Shown here piece by piece: positions 22,976 to 34,912 of a stretch of DNA of 64,000 bases. This DNA is from Emydura subglobosa. Lineage: Eukaryota; Chordata; Testudines; Chelidae. Under the pieces are notes generated by a model. It worked only from the letters and a program-made list of their open reading frames with translations, ran no database searches and had not been told where the DNA came from. The stretch is from positions 38,919,460-38,983,459 of the forward strand of contig ML679970.1 of assembly GCA_007922225.1 (NCBI GenBank), given 5' to 3'. The position numbers and the translations under genes were made by a program. The stretch's first letter is position 1. Each line of letters starts with the position of its first letter.

Positions 22976-25287
22976 AAGCTTTTATTACCGTTTCCAGATC
23001 CAGCCTTGCCGCCTTGCTGTGCCCGCGCCGAAGAACCCTTCCGGTCACGTTGATTGGGCCCTCTAAACCGTTCCCGACCCCTCCTTGGCTGAGGGGCCCT
23101 AGGGGCTGGCCTTGGCGGGGGAGGCGTGCGTTGTTGAGGCTGGGGGCAAGACTGACGTCTCGATGTCTGAGGGGTGTATAGCCCCAGGGACCTCAGGGTA
23201 GCCCTTGAGTCTTTTAGGGCATGCAACCTGTCATCCGTCCTCTCTGAAAAGAGGCCGGAACCCTCAAATGGCAGGTCCTGAATCGTTTGCTGGACCTCTG
23301 GAGATAACCCAGACGCCTGCAACCATGAACAGTGGCGCATGATGATGGCTGAAGCCATCGCCCTGCCTGCGGTGTCTGCCGCATCACTCGCTGACTGTAA
23401 GACTGCCTGGGCCACAGCCTCTCCCTCCTGTGCCACCATGGCCAGGTCTGCAGCTTGATCTGGGGGAAGCGCTGCAACTAGACGGTGCAGGGAGGCCCAC
23501 AAGTTTTGATTATACTTCCCCAGGAGGGCCTGGTGGTTCACTACCCTCAATTGTAATGCGGCAGTGGAATTCACCTTGCAGCCAAAGAGGTTTAATTTTT
23601 TCCCTTCCTTGTCCTTGGGGGTGCTTCCCTGACCCCCCTGGCGGTCCCTTTTATTAGCCGCGTCCACCACTAGAGTACCCGGGGCAGGGTGATTATAAAG
23701 GAACTCAACGTTTTCCTTTGGCACATAATATTTCTTCTCTGTTCCCTTAGATGTTGGGGGAACAGAAGAAGGTGTCTGCCAAACCACCTTGACTATTTTC
23801 ATGACCCTTTCATGAACTGGTAGGCCACTCGAGAGGGCCCTGAGGACCCAAACAGGGGATCGTCCTCCTCAGACATCTCCTTAAGTGGTAGACCCAAATT
23901 ATTGGCCACCCACTTAAGGAGGTCTTGGTGCGCCCGAAAATCAAAAAGGGGCGACTTGTGGTCTCTTGATGTCCCTTCATCTGGAGATGAAGAGGAGGAT
24001 AATGGAGTGGGCCCTGTGGAGGGACCCTCATCCTGGTCAGACTCCGCTTCGGAGGGAACATGCGGAGCTGGCTGAACTGTGTGTGTGTGGGTGTGTGTGT
24101 GGGTGTGTGGGTGGAGGCTGAACCACCCCCGAATGGAGCGACTCAACCCCTTGTGCTGGGTGGGCGCTCCATGGACCCCAGTATGGCCCTTGCCAAGGCC
24201 CTTGAGGCTAACCCGGCACAGGAAATTGAGGGTCCTCCACATGCCGACCCCGGTGGCCCAAGCCCGTGGACCGCTTCTTACGGCCTTTAGGCAGGGAGCG
24301 GCTTCGTGAAGAAGAGGTCGAATGGTGTTGACGCCTGCGGGGCCTTCTGGAGGAAGACCAGCTAGAGGAGCTGGTAGACCTCCTGTGTCTATGGCACGAC
24401 CTCTTATAGCACCGCTTGCAACCTCAGGAGCGGGAACGGCGGTTTCTGTGGCTACATGCCGGTGACTCTGAGTGGGAGTGTGCCTTTACCACCGTCACCG
24501 CACCGCTCGGTACCGCGGTAGAGTCAAGCATAGTGTGCGCGGTGTCATCGGTGTCGAGTGCCCCGGTGCCGAGTGCCCCAGTGCCGGGTATGGCAGTGTT
24601 GGGTATGGCGGTGCCGGGCATAGTCATTTGGCCCGACGGTGCCTGGGTCCCCAGGAGATCCGGGGGCATCGGTGCTTTCCCTGTCAGGGAGGCTGACGGT
24701 GCCATAGCAGGTGGCGGTGCCGATGCCGCTGTGGTCGGTGCCGCATCGAAGAGGACCAGTAGGACCTACCGGTAGGCGAGCTGGTGTGGTGCCGCGATGC
24801 TTCCCACACCGGAGTGCTCGAGCTCGAGCTGTGGTTGGTGTTGGAGTCGGCGCTGAAGCTCCTGTGCCAGCTCTTGGGGCCTCGACCGCCCCCAGTGCCG
24901 CGGCGCTCGACGACCGAGAATCGGAACTCAGAGGGGATGGACTCTTCACTCTCCGCGACCGTGTGGGTGAGGATCGGGAGCAATGCTTCTTCCACCCACC
25001 GGGGCCACCCAGCGCGGGTTTGCCCTAAGACGCAAGTCCCAGATCCCTCGGCTGAGGGGGGGACGGAGGCGTAGGCAAGGCCATGAGGGCCCTTGCCGTG
25101 GCGAATGCCTCCAGCGTCAACGGTCCTTGTAGGGGCGCTCCCCCACCCCCAGAAGTCAGGGGAGGCTCCCTACGCGGAGACACCGGTGCCGTAGGAACCT
25201 CCAGTGACCCAGCGGATCATGAGGGTCACTCACGGGAAATTACTTGGTGCAGAGAGCACAACTCTTAAAGCCAGTGGAGCCAGGCAT
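22972..25287 (-). pseudogene. DIRS copy A ORF1 (Gag-like), broken
   Basis: The start matches copies B and C (MPGSTGFKSC), but a stop follows at codon 16. The segment holding the later Cys/His residues is deleted relative to B and C, so the presumed metal-binding motif is gone. The Ser/Arg/His-rich middle (about 24,300-24,950) is followed by 24,242-23,799 in a frame that contains a CACA microsatellite read as His-Thr repeats. Another frame break near 23,802 leads to an open 276-codon C-terminal part (23,802-22,972). That part has EKKYYVPKENVEFLY, DAADTAGRAMASAI, SWLQASGLSPEV and a basic, Arg/Gly/Pro-rich tail suited to nucleic-acid binding. ORF1 is taken to be the particle-forming protein. Confidence 0.85.
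24079..24114 (+). repeat. (TG)n microsatellite inside DIRS copy A ORF1
   Basis: An interrupted GTGTGTGTGG tract, read on the coding strand as His-Thr repeats. Copies B and C lack it at the matching place, so it expanded after copy A split from them or after insertion. Confidence 0.8.
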
Positions 25288-25439
25288 GGCTCTGCCGAAG
25301 CCCTTAAGGGCACTTAATCTAAACAATCACTAATTAACTCTTTTAAATGACAAAAACTAAACTTAACAACTACTTTGGTGCTCTAACAAGAGCGATAATG
25401 CTAAGGACTGCTGCTTGCAATAGCAAGGGGCAGAAATTC

Positions 25440-25636
25440 CAGCAACCGTCAGAGGCGGAAAGAAGGAACTGGGGACCCGCGGGGCCAGGAGCGCCCTATA
25501 TACCGTGATATGAGCGCGGGGGGCGTCGCACCCGGCCCTGCGGGTGTGCTAAGGGAAAAAGTTCCAGGAATCTGTTCACGGGGCGCGCACACACCTAAAT
25601 TGGAATGCATATGAGCAATCACTTGAAGATAGAAAC
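25440..25636 (-). repeat. DIRS copy A, 5' inverted terminal repeat
   Basis: Inverted counterpart of 19,624-19,860 (shared CATTCCAA, GGAACTTTTTCCCTTAGC and TATATA-type blocks). By position it should hold the element promoter; a GGTATATAGGG stretch at about 25,494-25,506 is the candidate TATA-like element. Confidence 0.8.
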
Positions 25637-26480
25637 TATGATTGTGTACATAATAAAATAAGCTAATTATAGGTGATTGGACCTGGTAACACATCGCAAA
25701 AAAAATTTATATTCAGGACACGGCTTTATATTGGTGGAAAAATAAATTTTAAATAATGCAAATTAAACAGAGAAAGGACATAGGAATCAATAACACATTA
25801 GAAGCATGGTTGGGAACATTACAAAAAGTTAGCAGCAGCAGTAGTGAAATATATTATATTTTACTTAAATGTTACTCATAGACTAAACTGTAGGGCAAAA
25901 TAGCTTCCTACATTTAAAGCAGAAATTATCTTGGAATTCACACAGTGTAAAAAACTAACTGATTTTGCAAACTTTTTCCAGAAAGGCCCCCAAAATTGAA
26001 CACTTTCAGAAAATAACCCTCAACAAATAAGTATCAATCCAGAAAGAACACTTCTGCCAAATCGGCTGACTACTTTGGGAAACACAGAAAACAATACCAC
26101 CAAAGCCTCTGCCAGTGCATAATCCTAAAATAAGAAAACAGAACCATTTAGTAAACAGAAAAAATAACTATAGCCAAGAAGTGATTCGAACTGCAAACTT
26201 CAAACTTATAGGAGCTTGAAGGGACTGAAACAATACAGATATAGGAAGTCAGAAAATGTTTATGATTTTTACAGGCCATAAAATGAGTACCTATACATAG
26301 TACATCTTAGAAATATTAAATTACAATACTGATTGTAAATTATTTGTCCCTGGAATGCCATCCATCAGCATTGCTTTGGGGAACTAAGGATCCGCTTAAA
26401 CTGTGAGCACTGATATTTACTTTTATATTCTTTGTTAATAATTATGTAATTCACACATTAATAACAGTGCCTTTCTTTCA
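25637..26480. other. No gene seen
   Basis: AT-rich intronic-type sequence with no recognised exon or repeat. Confidence 0.5.
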
Positions 26481-26484
26481 TGAT

Positions 26485-26690
26485 CTTAAAGTGCTGTACA
26501 AACATTAATGAATTAAGCCTCCTAAAACCCTTGTAAGATGGCATAATTATAGCACGCTGCGGAAACTGAGGCACAGTGTGGTTAAGTTACATAACTAAGA
26601 TCACAAAGTAACAATGTTGAGAATAGAAGCTGAGAATCATGCCATTCATTCCCTTGCTCTAGATACTAGATATTATTGTTCCAAAAGGTG
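26485..26690 (-). repeat. MIR-like SINE fragment
   Basis: AAAGTGCTGTACAAACATTAAT, GGAAACTGAGGCACAG, GTTAAGTTACATAACTAAG and GAATAGAAGC occur in the order of an amniote MIR/CORE-SINE in inverted orientation. Better preserved than the copy at 8,030-8,200. Confidence 0.7.
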
Positions 26691-28136
26691 TTAAAGAACT
26701 TAAAGATTAGTGAAAACTGAAAGTAACTCCCATTACAAGACAGGGAAGAGAGAGAGAGAATATTTCAATCACATTTACAGTTTGCAATATTTTGAGACAG
26801 ATTTTGTTCTAAAAAAGCACCTTCTTGATGCAGAAAATGTTCCCAGGTATAGCTGTAATGAATATAGATCTCCTAGTATCAAAACTGTCAAGTCAGTTAA
26901 CAGAGGGTTTCTAAGAAAAGTGTATGTTTACTAAATTGTTTTTGCTGATTCTAAAAATTAATATGCTGATCTCCAAACTACTGTAAGGTTGTAACCATTT
27001 CACTGTGAATATTACTATTTACTATTTTATTTAAAAAAAAACAAAAAAAAAAGTGTCACTTCACTCTTCAAACTTCTGATAATTAATAAATAATAATAAT
27101 TCTGGGTATAATCATGCCCTCTATGATAAAATGAGAAGGTCCAAGGAGAAGAAAACTTGGTAAATCTCCTATTTTGGAATTCCCTCTAAATTCTACTGTA
27201 AGGGTAGAGACTGCAGAAAAAGCCGTATATGTTGCTCCCAAACACCAGTTCTCAAGGTATCCACTGGAGACCAAGGCTATCCACACTGATTTCTGAGACC
27301 CCCTGCAGCTCTTCCCTGTTACCTGGCAGTATACACAACTTAATGATATTATGATTACTATTACTGTTATTATAGTACTGTTATTATATCATTTTTAACC
27401 AACTCCTGAGTGTTTCCTGGGATTAAATTGAGACTAGTTTTTCTTGTTTGCCAAAGAGCTAGCTGTTCCCAGAAGCAAATATTTAAATTGCTACTCTAAA
27501 GTGCGTCCCAATGTGACCTATACGTATGTCGATAGTTGAAGACACTTCATTATTACTGTTTTATTATCTTTAGTTGGCTCTTTGATTTCCCTCAACATTA
27601 TGTGCTCAACATACCTTCCCTTACCTGGAGACTCATTGTATAACTCTATTAATACATTTGTTATTGTGACATGGGATTTGAATTTATATGGATTCTACTG
27701 TATGTTCCTCCCTACTCAGAAATTGTATCTGATTACATTTTATGGCATCTTTCAGATATAGTGCTACTCTCTTATCTCTATGACCTCATCTGTTCTTCCT
27801 ATATAGTCTACGTCCAAATATTAAAATAGCCCATTATTTTTTTTCATTTAAACATGTCTCAGACGTGTCTTTTCTCCCTGTATAGCTCAATTATTTTTGC
27901 TATTGCTTCTCACACTGGTACACACACACACACACACACACACACAATACCCTGTTCTACTTATATCTCTGTAATCTCAACCCATCCCTTTCTCTAGCAC
28001 AGCATAATTACTTTCTTTTTCTACACCACCATATACAGAATTTACACTGTATTACTGCTATACCCATGTTTTATGCTTATTTATTATTTTATTCATTTAA
28101 CAGAACTTCTTTTCGTTGGTCTACTAACAACTAATT
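26691..28136. other. No gene seen
   Basis: AT-rich sequence with A-tracts (27,031-27,053). No exon or transposon recognised apart from the CA microsatellite at 27,921-27,946. Confidence 0.5.
27921..27946 (+). repeat. (CA)13 microsatellite
   Basis: Thirteen uninterrupted CA units. Confidence 0.95.
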
Positions 28137-28528
28137 CAGTGGTTCTTAACCTTTCCAGGAATCTGACTTGTCTTGTGTACCCCAAGTTTTACCTCACTTA
28201 AAAACTACTTGCTTACAAAATCAGACATAAAAATACAAAAGTGTCTCAGCACACAAGTACTGAAAAACTGATTACTTTCTCATTTTTATCATATAATTAT
28301 AAAACAAATCAATTGTAAGTATAATATTTATCTTCCATTTCAGTGTATAGTATATAGGGCAGCATAAACAAATCATTGTTTGTATGAAATTTTAGATTGT
28401 ACTGACTTAGCTAGTGCTTTTTATGTAGCCTGTTGTAAAACTAGGCAACTATCTAGATGAGTTGATGTAACCCTGAAATACCTCTGCGTATCCCCAGAGA
28501 TATGCGTACCGCTGGTTGAGAACCACTG
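28137..28528. mobile_element. hAT-type non-autonomous DNA transposon
   Basis: A 392-bp element with ends CAGTGGTTCTTAACC and GGTTGAGAACCACTG, perfect or near-perfect inverted repeats. The flanking octamers aactaatt (28,129-28,136) and aactaact (28,529-28,536) differ at one base. The interior is AT-rich and noncoding. Confidence 0.88.
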
Positions 28529-28983
28529 AACTAACTGAGCAACCTACTCCCTTCGGTGCTGAATTCCCATTTAGTCCAAATTCCTTTCTTCTCAGCACTT
28601 CCTCTCTCACTTCCTCTTGCTCACTTTGCTGCCTCTCTCAGGAAAAGTATCTAGGGATAAAGTTCCTGTATGATTCAGACACAGAGGCCCTTTGGAGGTT
28701 CACTACTTTGTGTCAGCAACTCTCGTCAAGCCTGACATACTCACTACACCTAACACACTGTTGTCATAATATATACCCAAAAAGTGGCATGTAACATATC
28801 ACTGGAAAACTAGTAAGTCACTGATCATTAATATTCTTGTGTGATGTATGTACAGGATGTGTACAAAGTTATGGATATGTTCTTAAGATGTATTTGGCAA
28901 GCAATGCATAACTACAATATGTCCTAGACAAAGGAATGTATATTTGCTTGTCTGATAAGCCTGATCATCAGGTAGAGATAATG

Positions 28984-29235
28984 AAAAACAGGATTACTTA
29001 CCACTAACTGTTGTTCTTCAAAATGTGTTGCTCATATCCATTCCAATACAGGTGAGTGAACGCCACTATGCACGAGTTCCCAGAAATTTTTTTTCCCTTA
29101 GCAGATCCCGTAGGGTCGGCTCTGGCGCCCCCTGGAGTGCCGCGTACATGCTGCGGTATATGAGGCACCACCGACCCTAAGGCTCCTCAGTCCCTTCTTT
29201 CTGCCTACTCCGGCAGTGGGGACGGAGGGTGGGTA
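28984..29235 (+). repeat. DIRS copy B, 3' inverted terminal repeat
   Basis: From the ATTACTTACCACTAACTGTTG start through TGCTCATATCCATTCCAA to the CGGCAGTGGGGACGGAGGGTG block, it is nearly identical over about 230 bp to 19,624-19,870 of copy A. That indicates recent common ancestry of A and B. Confidence 0.88.
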
Positions 29236-29236
29236 T

Positions 29237-29336
29237 GGAATGGATATGAGCAACACATCTCGAAGAACAACAATTACTGGTAAGTAACCCTGTTTTCTAC
29301 TTCGAGTGATTGCTCATATCCATTCCAACATAGGTG
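29237..29336 (+). repeat. DIRS copy B internal complementary region
   Basis: 29,237-29,290 is the reverse complement of the left end (28,986-29,043). About 29,293-29,336 is the reverse complement of the right end (35,070-35,110). The join carries the same GTTTTC overlap as in copy A. Two independent copies with the same architecture confirm that it is a structural feature of this family. Confidence 0.9.
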
Positions 29337-29404
29337 AATATCTTGGAGGTGGTTAGGAGTTTCCGGTGAGCTGCCCTCAGCACGGCTCTGCCGAATCCTG
29401 TGTC

Positions 29405-30450
29405 TTATCTCGCCTGCTGAACAATGGCATAGTGAGACGTGAAGGTGTGTACCGACGACCAGGTGGCGGCTTTGCAGATTTCCTGCAGGGGCACCCTTCC
29501 CAGGAAGGCCAGAGGCAAGGCCTGCACTCTGGTTGAGTGCGATGTGATGACACCTGAAAGTGGCACATTCGCCTGCTCGTAGCAGCACTTGACGCAGGAG
29601 GTGATCCATGCAGAGATGCGCTGGGTGGAGACAGGTGATCCTTTCATCCGGTCCGCCACTGTGATGAAGAGCTGCATCTTTTTCCGGAAGGGCCTCACCC
29701 TGTTGATGTAGTAGGCCAGGGCTCATCTCACGTCCAGCAAGTGCCATCTCCACTCCTCCTCCGAACCGTGTGGTTTGGGAAAAAACACGGGGAGGAAGAT
29801 ATCTTGGTTATAATGAAACTGGGAGACCACCTTGGGCAGGAAGGCTGGGTGAGGTCTCAACTGCACCTTCTCCTTATAGAACACAGTGTAGGGGGGCTCC
29901 AAGGTCAAAGCTCTGATTGCGGAAACCCTCCTAGCCGAGGTAATGGCCACCAGGAAGGCTCCCTTCCAAGAAAGGACGAGCAGAGGGCATGTAGCCATGG
30001 GCTCAAAGGGGGTCCCCATGAATCTGGAGAGGACCAGGTTGAGATCCCAGGGAGGCACCGGGTCACAGACCTGCGGATACAGCCTCTCCATCCCCTTAAG
30101 GAACTTGACTGACATGGGGTGGGAGAATAAGGATCTTCCCTCTAGCAGCTGATGGAAAGCCGAGAGCTGCCAGGTGGACCTTCAGGGAGGCTAGTGCTAA
30201 CCCGTGGAGTTTCAGCTGGAGCAAGTACTCCAGGATCACCTGGATTGGAGAGAGGCTTGGCGGGATGCCCCGGGACTCCGCCCAGCAGGTAAACTGCCTC
30301 AACTTGACCCTATACATGACCTGTGTTGAAGGTTTTCTGTTGCCCAGCAGAATTTGTTGGACCTGCGCTGAGCAGGCTCTCCCCCCCTACATCAGTCAGA
30401 GAGCCTCCAGGCTGTGAGGTGCAGGGAGTCCAGGTCTGGGTGGAGCAGGC
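29405..30450 (-). pseudogene. DIRS copy B tyrosine recombinase, broken but with all visible catalytic motifs
   Basis: The catalytic part has SARRVSAIRAL (first Arg), VITSHSTRVQ (His-x-x-Arg) and, after CKAATWSSVHTF, the T-S-H-Y-A-I-V end with the likely nucleophilic Tyr. The frame ends just after QQAR at 29,405. One TGA at 29,723-29,725 splits it, where copy A has an Arg codon; a CGA to TGA change through CpG decay is likely. The N-terminal part (30,317-30,165: KLRQFTCWAESRG) is shifted in frame near 30,165. The recombinase would insert the circular DNA copy into the genome. Confidence 0.88.
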
Positions 30451-30478
30451 GACTTTGGTCCTGAGAAAGCAGGTCATT

Positions 30479-32230
30479 TCATCTCGGGAGCTCCTCGGGC
30501 GGGGCGATTGACAGGTCCATTAGCATACTGAACCAATGCTGTCTCGGCCAGGCCGGAGCAATGAGTATCATATCTGCCCTGTCCCTCTTGATTTTCAAGA
30601 GAACCTTGGGCAGGAGAGGAATGGGGTGGGAACGCATACATGAGGGTCCCCTTCCATTAGATGAGGAACGTATTGAATATTGAGCACGGCTTGCGACCCT
30701 GGAGAGAGCAGAACCTTGGGCACTTCCTGTTCCAGGACAACACAAACAAGTCCAGTTGGGGAACACCTCACTTGCGGAAGATGAAAGTCACTACCTCCGC
30801 GTGCAGCGACCAGTCGTAGCGGGGTAGAAACAACCTGCTGAGGCGGTCAGCCTCGTCGTTCCTGACCCCGGGGAGGTGAGAGGCAGACAAATGAAAGTCT
30901 CCCTGCCTGTTGATATAGAACATGGCTGCAGTATTGTCCGTCAGCACCTGCACCACCCTGCCCTTCAGGAACCTGAGGAACACCTTGCAGGCCAGTCTGA
31001 TGGCTCTGAGTTCTTTTACATTGATATGGAGGTGCCTCTCCTCCTCCGACCATAGCCCCTCAGTGCCCAAGTCGGCACTGATGTGGGCTCCCCACCCCAC
31101 ATTCGAGACATTCGAGATCAGGGTGACCAACGGGGCCAGATCCCTGAAGGTGACGCCCCTCAACACTGCCCTGGGGTCCTCCACCAATTCAGGAGGCCAG
31201 GACCGACAGGGGAACTGTGACCAGCCTGTTCAAGGGATGTCTGCTCGGCACATACGCCGAGGCCAACCATGCCTGGACCAGCCTGAGTTTGAGGCGAGAC
31301 AGTCTCACCACGCATGTGCAGGCTGCCATGTGCCTTAAAAGCTGTACGCAGTGCCTGGCTGTCGTCATGGGGCACCAATGCAACTGGGCGATAATCGCGG
31401 CCATACCCTCGAACCAAGGTTATGTGAAGAAGGCTCTGGCCTGGGAAGCGTCCAGGGTGGCCCCAATAAACTCTAAGCACTGCACCGGGGTAAGAGTTGA
31501 TTTCTGCTCATGTATGAGCCGACCCAACCTGCTGCATGTGGAACAGGTGAGGGTCACACTGTCCTGTACGTGAGACCTGGACCTGCCCCTGATTAGCCAT
31601 TTGTCCAGGTAGGGGAAAATCTGCACCCCCCTGTGCCTCAGGTGGGTCGCCACTACCGCCATACACTTGGTGAATACTCTGGGTGTGGACAAAAGGTCAA
31701 AGGGCAGGGCCATAAATTGGTAGTAGGACCCAGCTACTATAAATCGAAGGAAGCCCCTGTGGCTGGGAAGGATAGATACATGGAAGTATGCATCCTTTAG
31801 GTTGAGGGCAGCATACCAATCTCCTAGATCCAACGAAGGGATAATGGAGGCTAGGGAGACCATGTAGAACCTAAACTGCTTGATGAATTTGTTTAGTCAT
31901 TGCAGGTCTAATATCGGTTTCAGTCTCCCCTTTGCCTTGGGGATGAGAAAGTGTCTGGAATAGAATCCTCTCCCTATTTCATGCTGGGGAACTGTTTCCA
32001 CCGCCCCCAGGTCGAGGAGGGTGATTACCTCCTGTAAGAGTAGTTGCTCGTGAGAGGGGTCTCTGAAGAGGGAGTGGGGGGAGGGGGTGCGCTGTTTGGA
32101 GGGCAGGCTGTGAACTATAGGGCGTAACCTCGGAGAACTATTTTGAGAACCCAACGGTCTGATGTAATATATACCCATTCTGTATAGAAGGGCTTCAGCC
32201 GGTCTAGGAAGGGACGGGACGGATGCAGGA
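30479..32230 (-). pseudogene. DIRS copy B reverse transcriptase-RNase H-methyltransferase-like ORF, catalytically dead
   Basis: The RT frame 31,863-31,420 has motif A as YAALNLKD, so the expected catalytic Asp is Asn (31,801-31,803). Motif C is YLDKW, so the second Asp is Lys (31,600-31,602). RNase H (31,187-30,768) has ISNVSNVGWGAH where copies A and C have Asp (31,110-31,112), while KELRAI, LTDNTAAMFY and RNDEADRLSR are kept. A TGA at 31,897-31,899 breaks the RT start. About 20 residues between FYINRQGD and FHLSASHL are deleted without loss of frame. The methyltransferase-like end (LIAPAWPRQHW) lies at 30,766-30,479. Confidence 0.9.
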
Positions 32231-34755
32231 AAATAGTAGGTGTGCCACCCTTGGGCACACCATCAGAATTGCCCTTTTTTGTTGACCCCTTGGAGGGCCC
32301 TTGTTGGGAGGTTGAGGACGAGCTAGGCCGATTACGCCGTACGAACCCCGTTCCTGTCTCTGCCCCTACTGGGCTGAAAGGGTTTAGGCGTTGCTAGGGT
32401 CTAGGTTGTTGCTGTGGCCGAGACTGACGCCTCGAGGCTTGGGGTGTATAGAGGCCCAAGGAATGCAGCGTGGCCCGCAAATCCTTAAGGCCGTGCAGCT
32501 TTTCATCAGCCTTGTCAGAAAACAGGCCTGACCCATCAAAGGGGAGGTCCTGTATCAACTACTCCACTTCCTGCAAAAGCCCCAAGGACTGCAGCCACGA
32601 ACACCATCTCATGGTGATGACAGAGGCCATGGCCCTGCTCGCCGTGTCTGTGGCATCACTGGTAGTTTGTAGTGCCGCCCCTGCCACCGTGATCGCCTCT
32701 TCAAGGATCGTGGCAAAGTCCGCTGCCTGCTCCTGGGGCAACGCCTCAGCAAACTGCCTGAGGGAGTCCCAGAGGTTGAAGTTATACCATCCCTATAAGG
32801 CCTGGTGGTTTGTAATTCAAAACTGTAAGGCCCCAGTGGAATAAGCCTTTCTCCTGAACAAGTCCATTTTCTTGTTCTCCTTGTTCTTGGGAGTGGAGCT
32901 TTGGTACCCCCGCCTGTCTCTCTGATTGGCCGCCTCCACCACCAGGGTTCCCGGGGCCAGGTAAGTAAACAGGAACTCAAAACCTTCCGCTGGGACATAA
33001 TATTTCTTTTCGGCGCCCTTGGATGTAGGGGCAACCGAGGCAGGGGTTTGCCGCAGGGCCTTAGCCAGCTTAAGGACCCTGTCATGCATGGGCAAGGCCA
33101 CCCTTGATGGTCCCTCTGCCCCCAAAACACCAAAAAGGGGATCCTCCTCCTCAGAGTTCCCTGACTTCCAGATTGAGATTGGAGGCCACCCTTTTCAGGA
33201 GCTTCTGGTGCGCCCTGAAGTCTCTCAGTGGTACCTTGTGGTCCCTAGAAGCTGCCTCATCTGGGGAGGAGGAGGAAAATTGTGGGTGCTCACTCCTCTG
33301 TTGGCGGGGCCCTGTGGAGGGTCCCTCCCCTGGGTCCGATTCCTCATCCGAGGAATGGCCCTTGCGTTCTTTGTCTGGTGTGGGGGGGGGAGGAGGAGGG
33401 GGGGGCACCGACTGTACTCCTGAAAATGGGACCGACACTGTTCCTTGTCACATATGAGCCTCCCATGGACCCCAAAGGGCCATTGCCAGGGACCCTGGGG
33501 CCAACCCCGGTGCTGGCATTAGCACTGGCTGATAAGCCCCCTGGCAGCGTCGGCTGGACCCTTGGGCATCTTTGCCTTTTCGGGACCCCAAGCCACTGGA
33601 GCGGTAACGTCAAGTCCATCTCCGGCCCTTGCCAATCCGCACCGGGGACGGACCCCTTGATGATTCCGAGGAGGCCGAAGAACCCCGGTGCCGCCACAAA
33701 CGGTGCCAATGCGAGGAGGTGCGCTCCGAGGAGCTTCAGGAAGATGTCCGTCATCTCGGCACCGACGACTTGCGGTACCGTTTTCCCCTAGGAGACCAGT
33801 AACAGTGCCATCTGAAGCCTCGCAGTACCGAACCCGACTCCAAAGACCGGGATCTGAGACGCACTGAGGTGGGCGAGCCCTTCGGCGCCAGGCTTCGTGC
33901 CGGTGATCGGGTCCAGCGCCGCCGGGACGAACGGCTCGGTGACAGGGACTGGGAGCGAGAGTAGCCTCCATGCTGTGAGGCGGCTCTCGAGCTGCTCCGC
34001 CTTGAATGCTTTGCCTCCGGTTCCGGGGACCGTCCTCGGTGCTGTGGGGAGGATCCGCTTGACGAGCAAGACTCGGAGCTAAGAGGGGAGCTTCCACACT
34101 CCACCCTCGGTGACCGTCTGGCAGGAGACTTTTCCCGTCGTGGTTCTTGACCAGCCTCCGGGGGAACCCAGTGCGGGTTTGCCCCAGGACACCAACCCTC
34201 TCTCCCTCAGCGGAGGGGGGGCACGGAGGTGTGGGTAAGGCCATCAAAGCTCATGCCGCCTGACAAGCCTCTGTTGTCAACGGCACCTACAGGGGCACTC
34301 CTCTACCCCCAGGAGTCGGGGGTGGCTCCCTGCTCGGAGATGCAGGTACCGAAGCATGCTCTATGGGCCGTGGCTGGTACACCTCCGCACTCGACCCCAC
34401 CCATGTCGATGGTGCGGAGGAGTGTCTGAGCTCCATGCGCTGCCGCCTCTTCTTCTTTGGCATCAGAGACATTTCCTTGCATTGAGTTGACTCTGGTGCC
34501 CGTGGTGCGCTCTGCACCGACAAGATGCTTGGTGCCGAGGTGGAACAAGGCCGGTCGGAGCGCCGCTTCCATTAAAATAGCCTTCAGCCGAATGTCCTGC
34601 TCTTTTTGAGTCCTGGGTTTGAAAGCTTTACAAATCTGGCACTTTTCTCTCCGATGCTGCTCTCCCAGGTACTTGAGGCTGTGATCATGAGGGTCACTAA
34701 TTGGAAAAGCCTTGCTGCAAGCGGTGCAAGGCTTAAAGCCAGGTGACCCGGGCAT
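32231..34755 (-). pseudogene. DIRS copy B ORF1 (Gag-like), broken
   Basis: Begins MPGSPGFKPCTACSKAF. The Cys/His array continues through DPHDHSLKYLGEQH and KCQIC, followed by a basic FKPRTQKEQDIRLKA stretch (34,755-34,540). The middle is Ser/Arg-rich and frameshifted several times (34,300-33,440). The C-terminal conserved part runs through 33,438-33,151, 33,125-32,817 and 32,741-32,559 in different frames, with RVALPMHDRVLKLAKAL, AEKKYYVPAEGFEFLF, DATDTASRAMASVI and SWLQSLG. The first Cys/His block is better preserved here than in copy A. Confidence 0.85.
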
Positions 34756-34912
34756 GGCCCAGGTACCCTAAGCCCCTAAGGGCTCCTATTGAATCTTAAA
34801 CAACTCTACTTAACTACTTAACATTTAAGACTACTTACACTTAACTAACTATGCGCAACAAAGTTCTACAAAGAGAAGGTACTTGCGAGAAGCAAGAGAC
34901 GTTCCAGCAACT

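Larger units (their letters stand above)
19624..25636 (-). mobile_element. DIRS retrotransposon copy A, nearly full length (about 6.0 kb)
   Basis: Element order on the minus strand is: 5' terminal repeat (about 25,440-25,636), ORF1, reverse transcriptase-RNase H-methyltransferase-like ORF, overlapping tyrosine recombinase ORF, internal complementary region, and 3' terminal repeat in inverted orientation (about 19,624-19,860). This is the organisation of DIRS elements, which use a tyrosine recombinase instead of an integrase and have inverted terminal repeats. All ORFs carry disabling changes (see the separate entries), so the copy cannot act alone. It is closely related to copies B and C. Confidence 0.93.

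Noticed and set aside
29274..29753. 159-codon minus-strand frame
   Set aside because: Shadow of the DIRS copy B recombinase, which is in the frame with the H-S-T-R and catalytic Tyr motifs.
33519..34247. 242-codon minus-strand frame
   Set aside because: It is an out-of-frame reading of the low-complexity middle of DIRS copy B ORF1; the conserved ORF1 parts lie in other frames.
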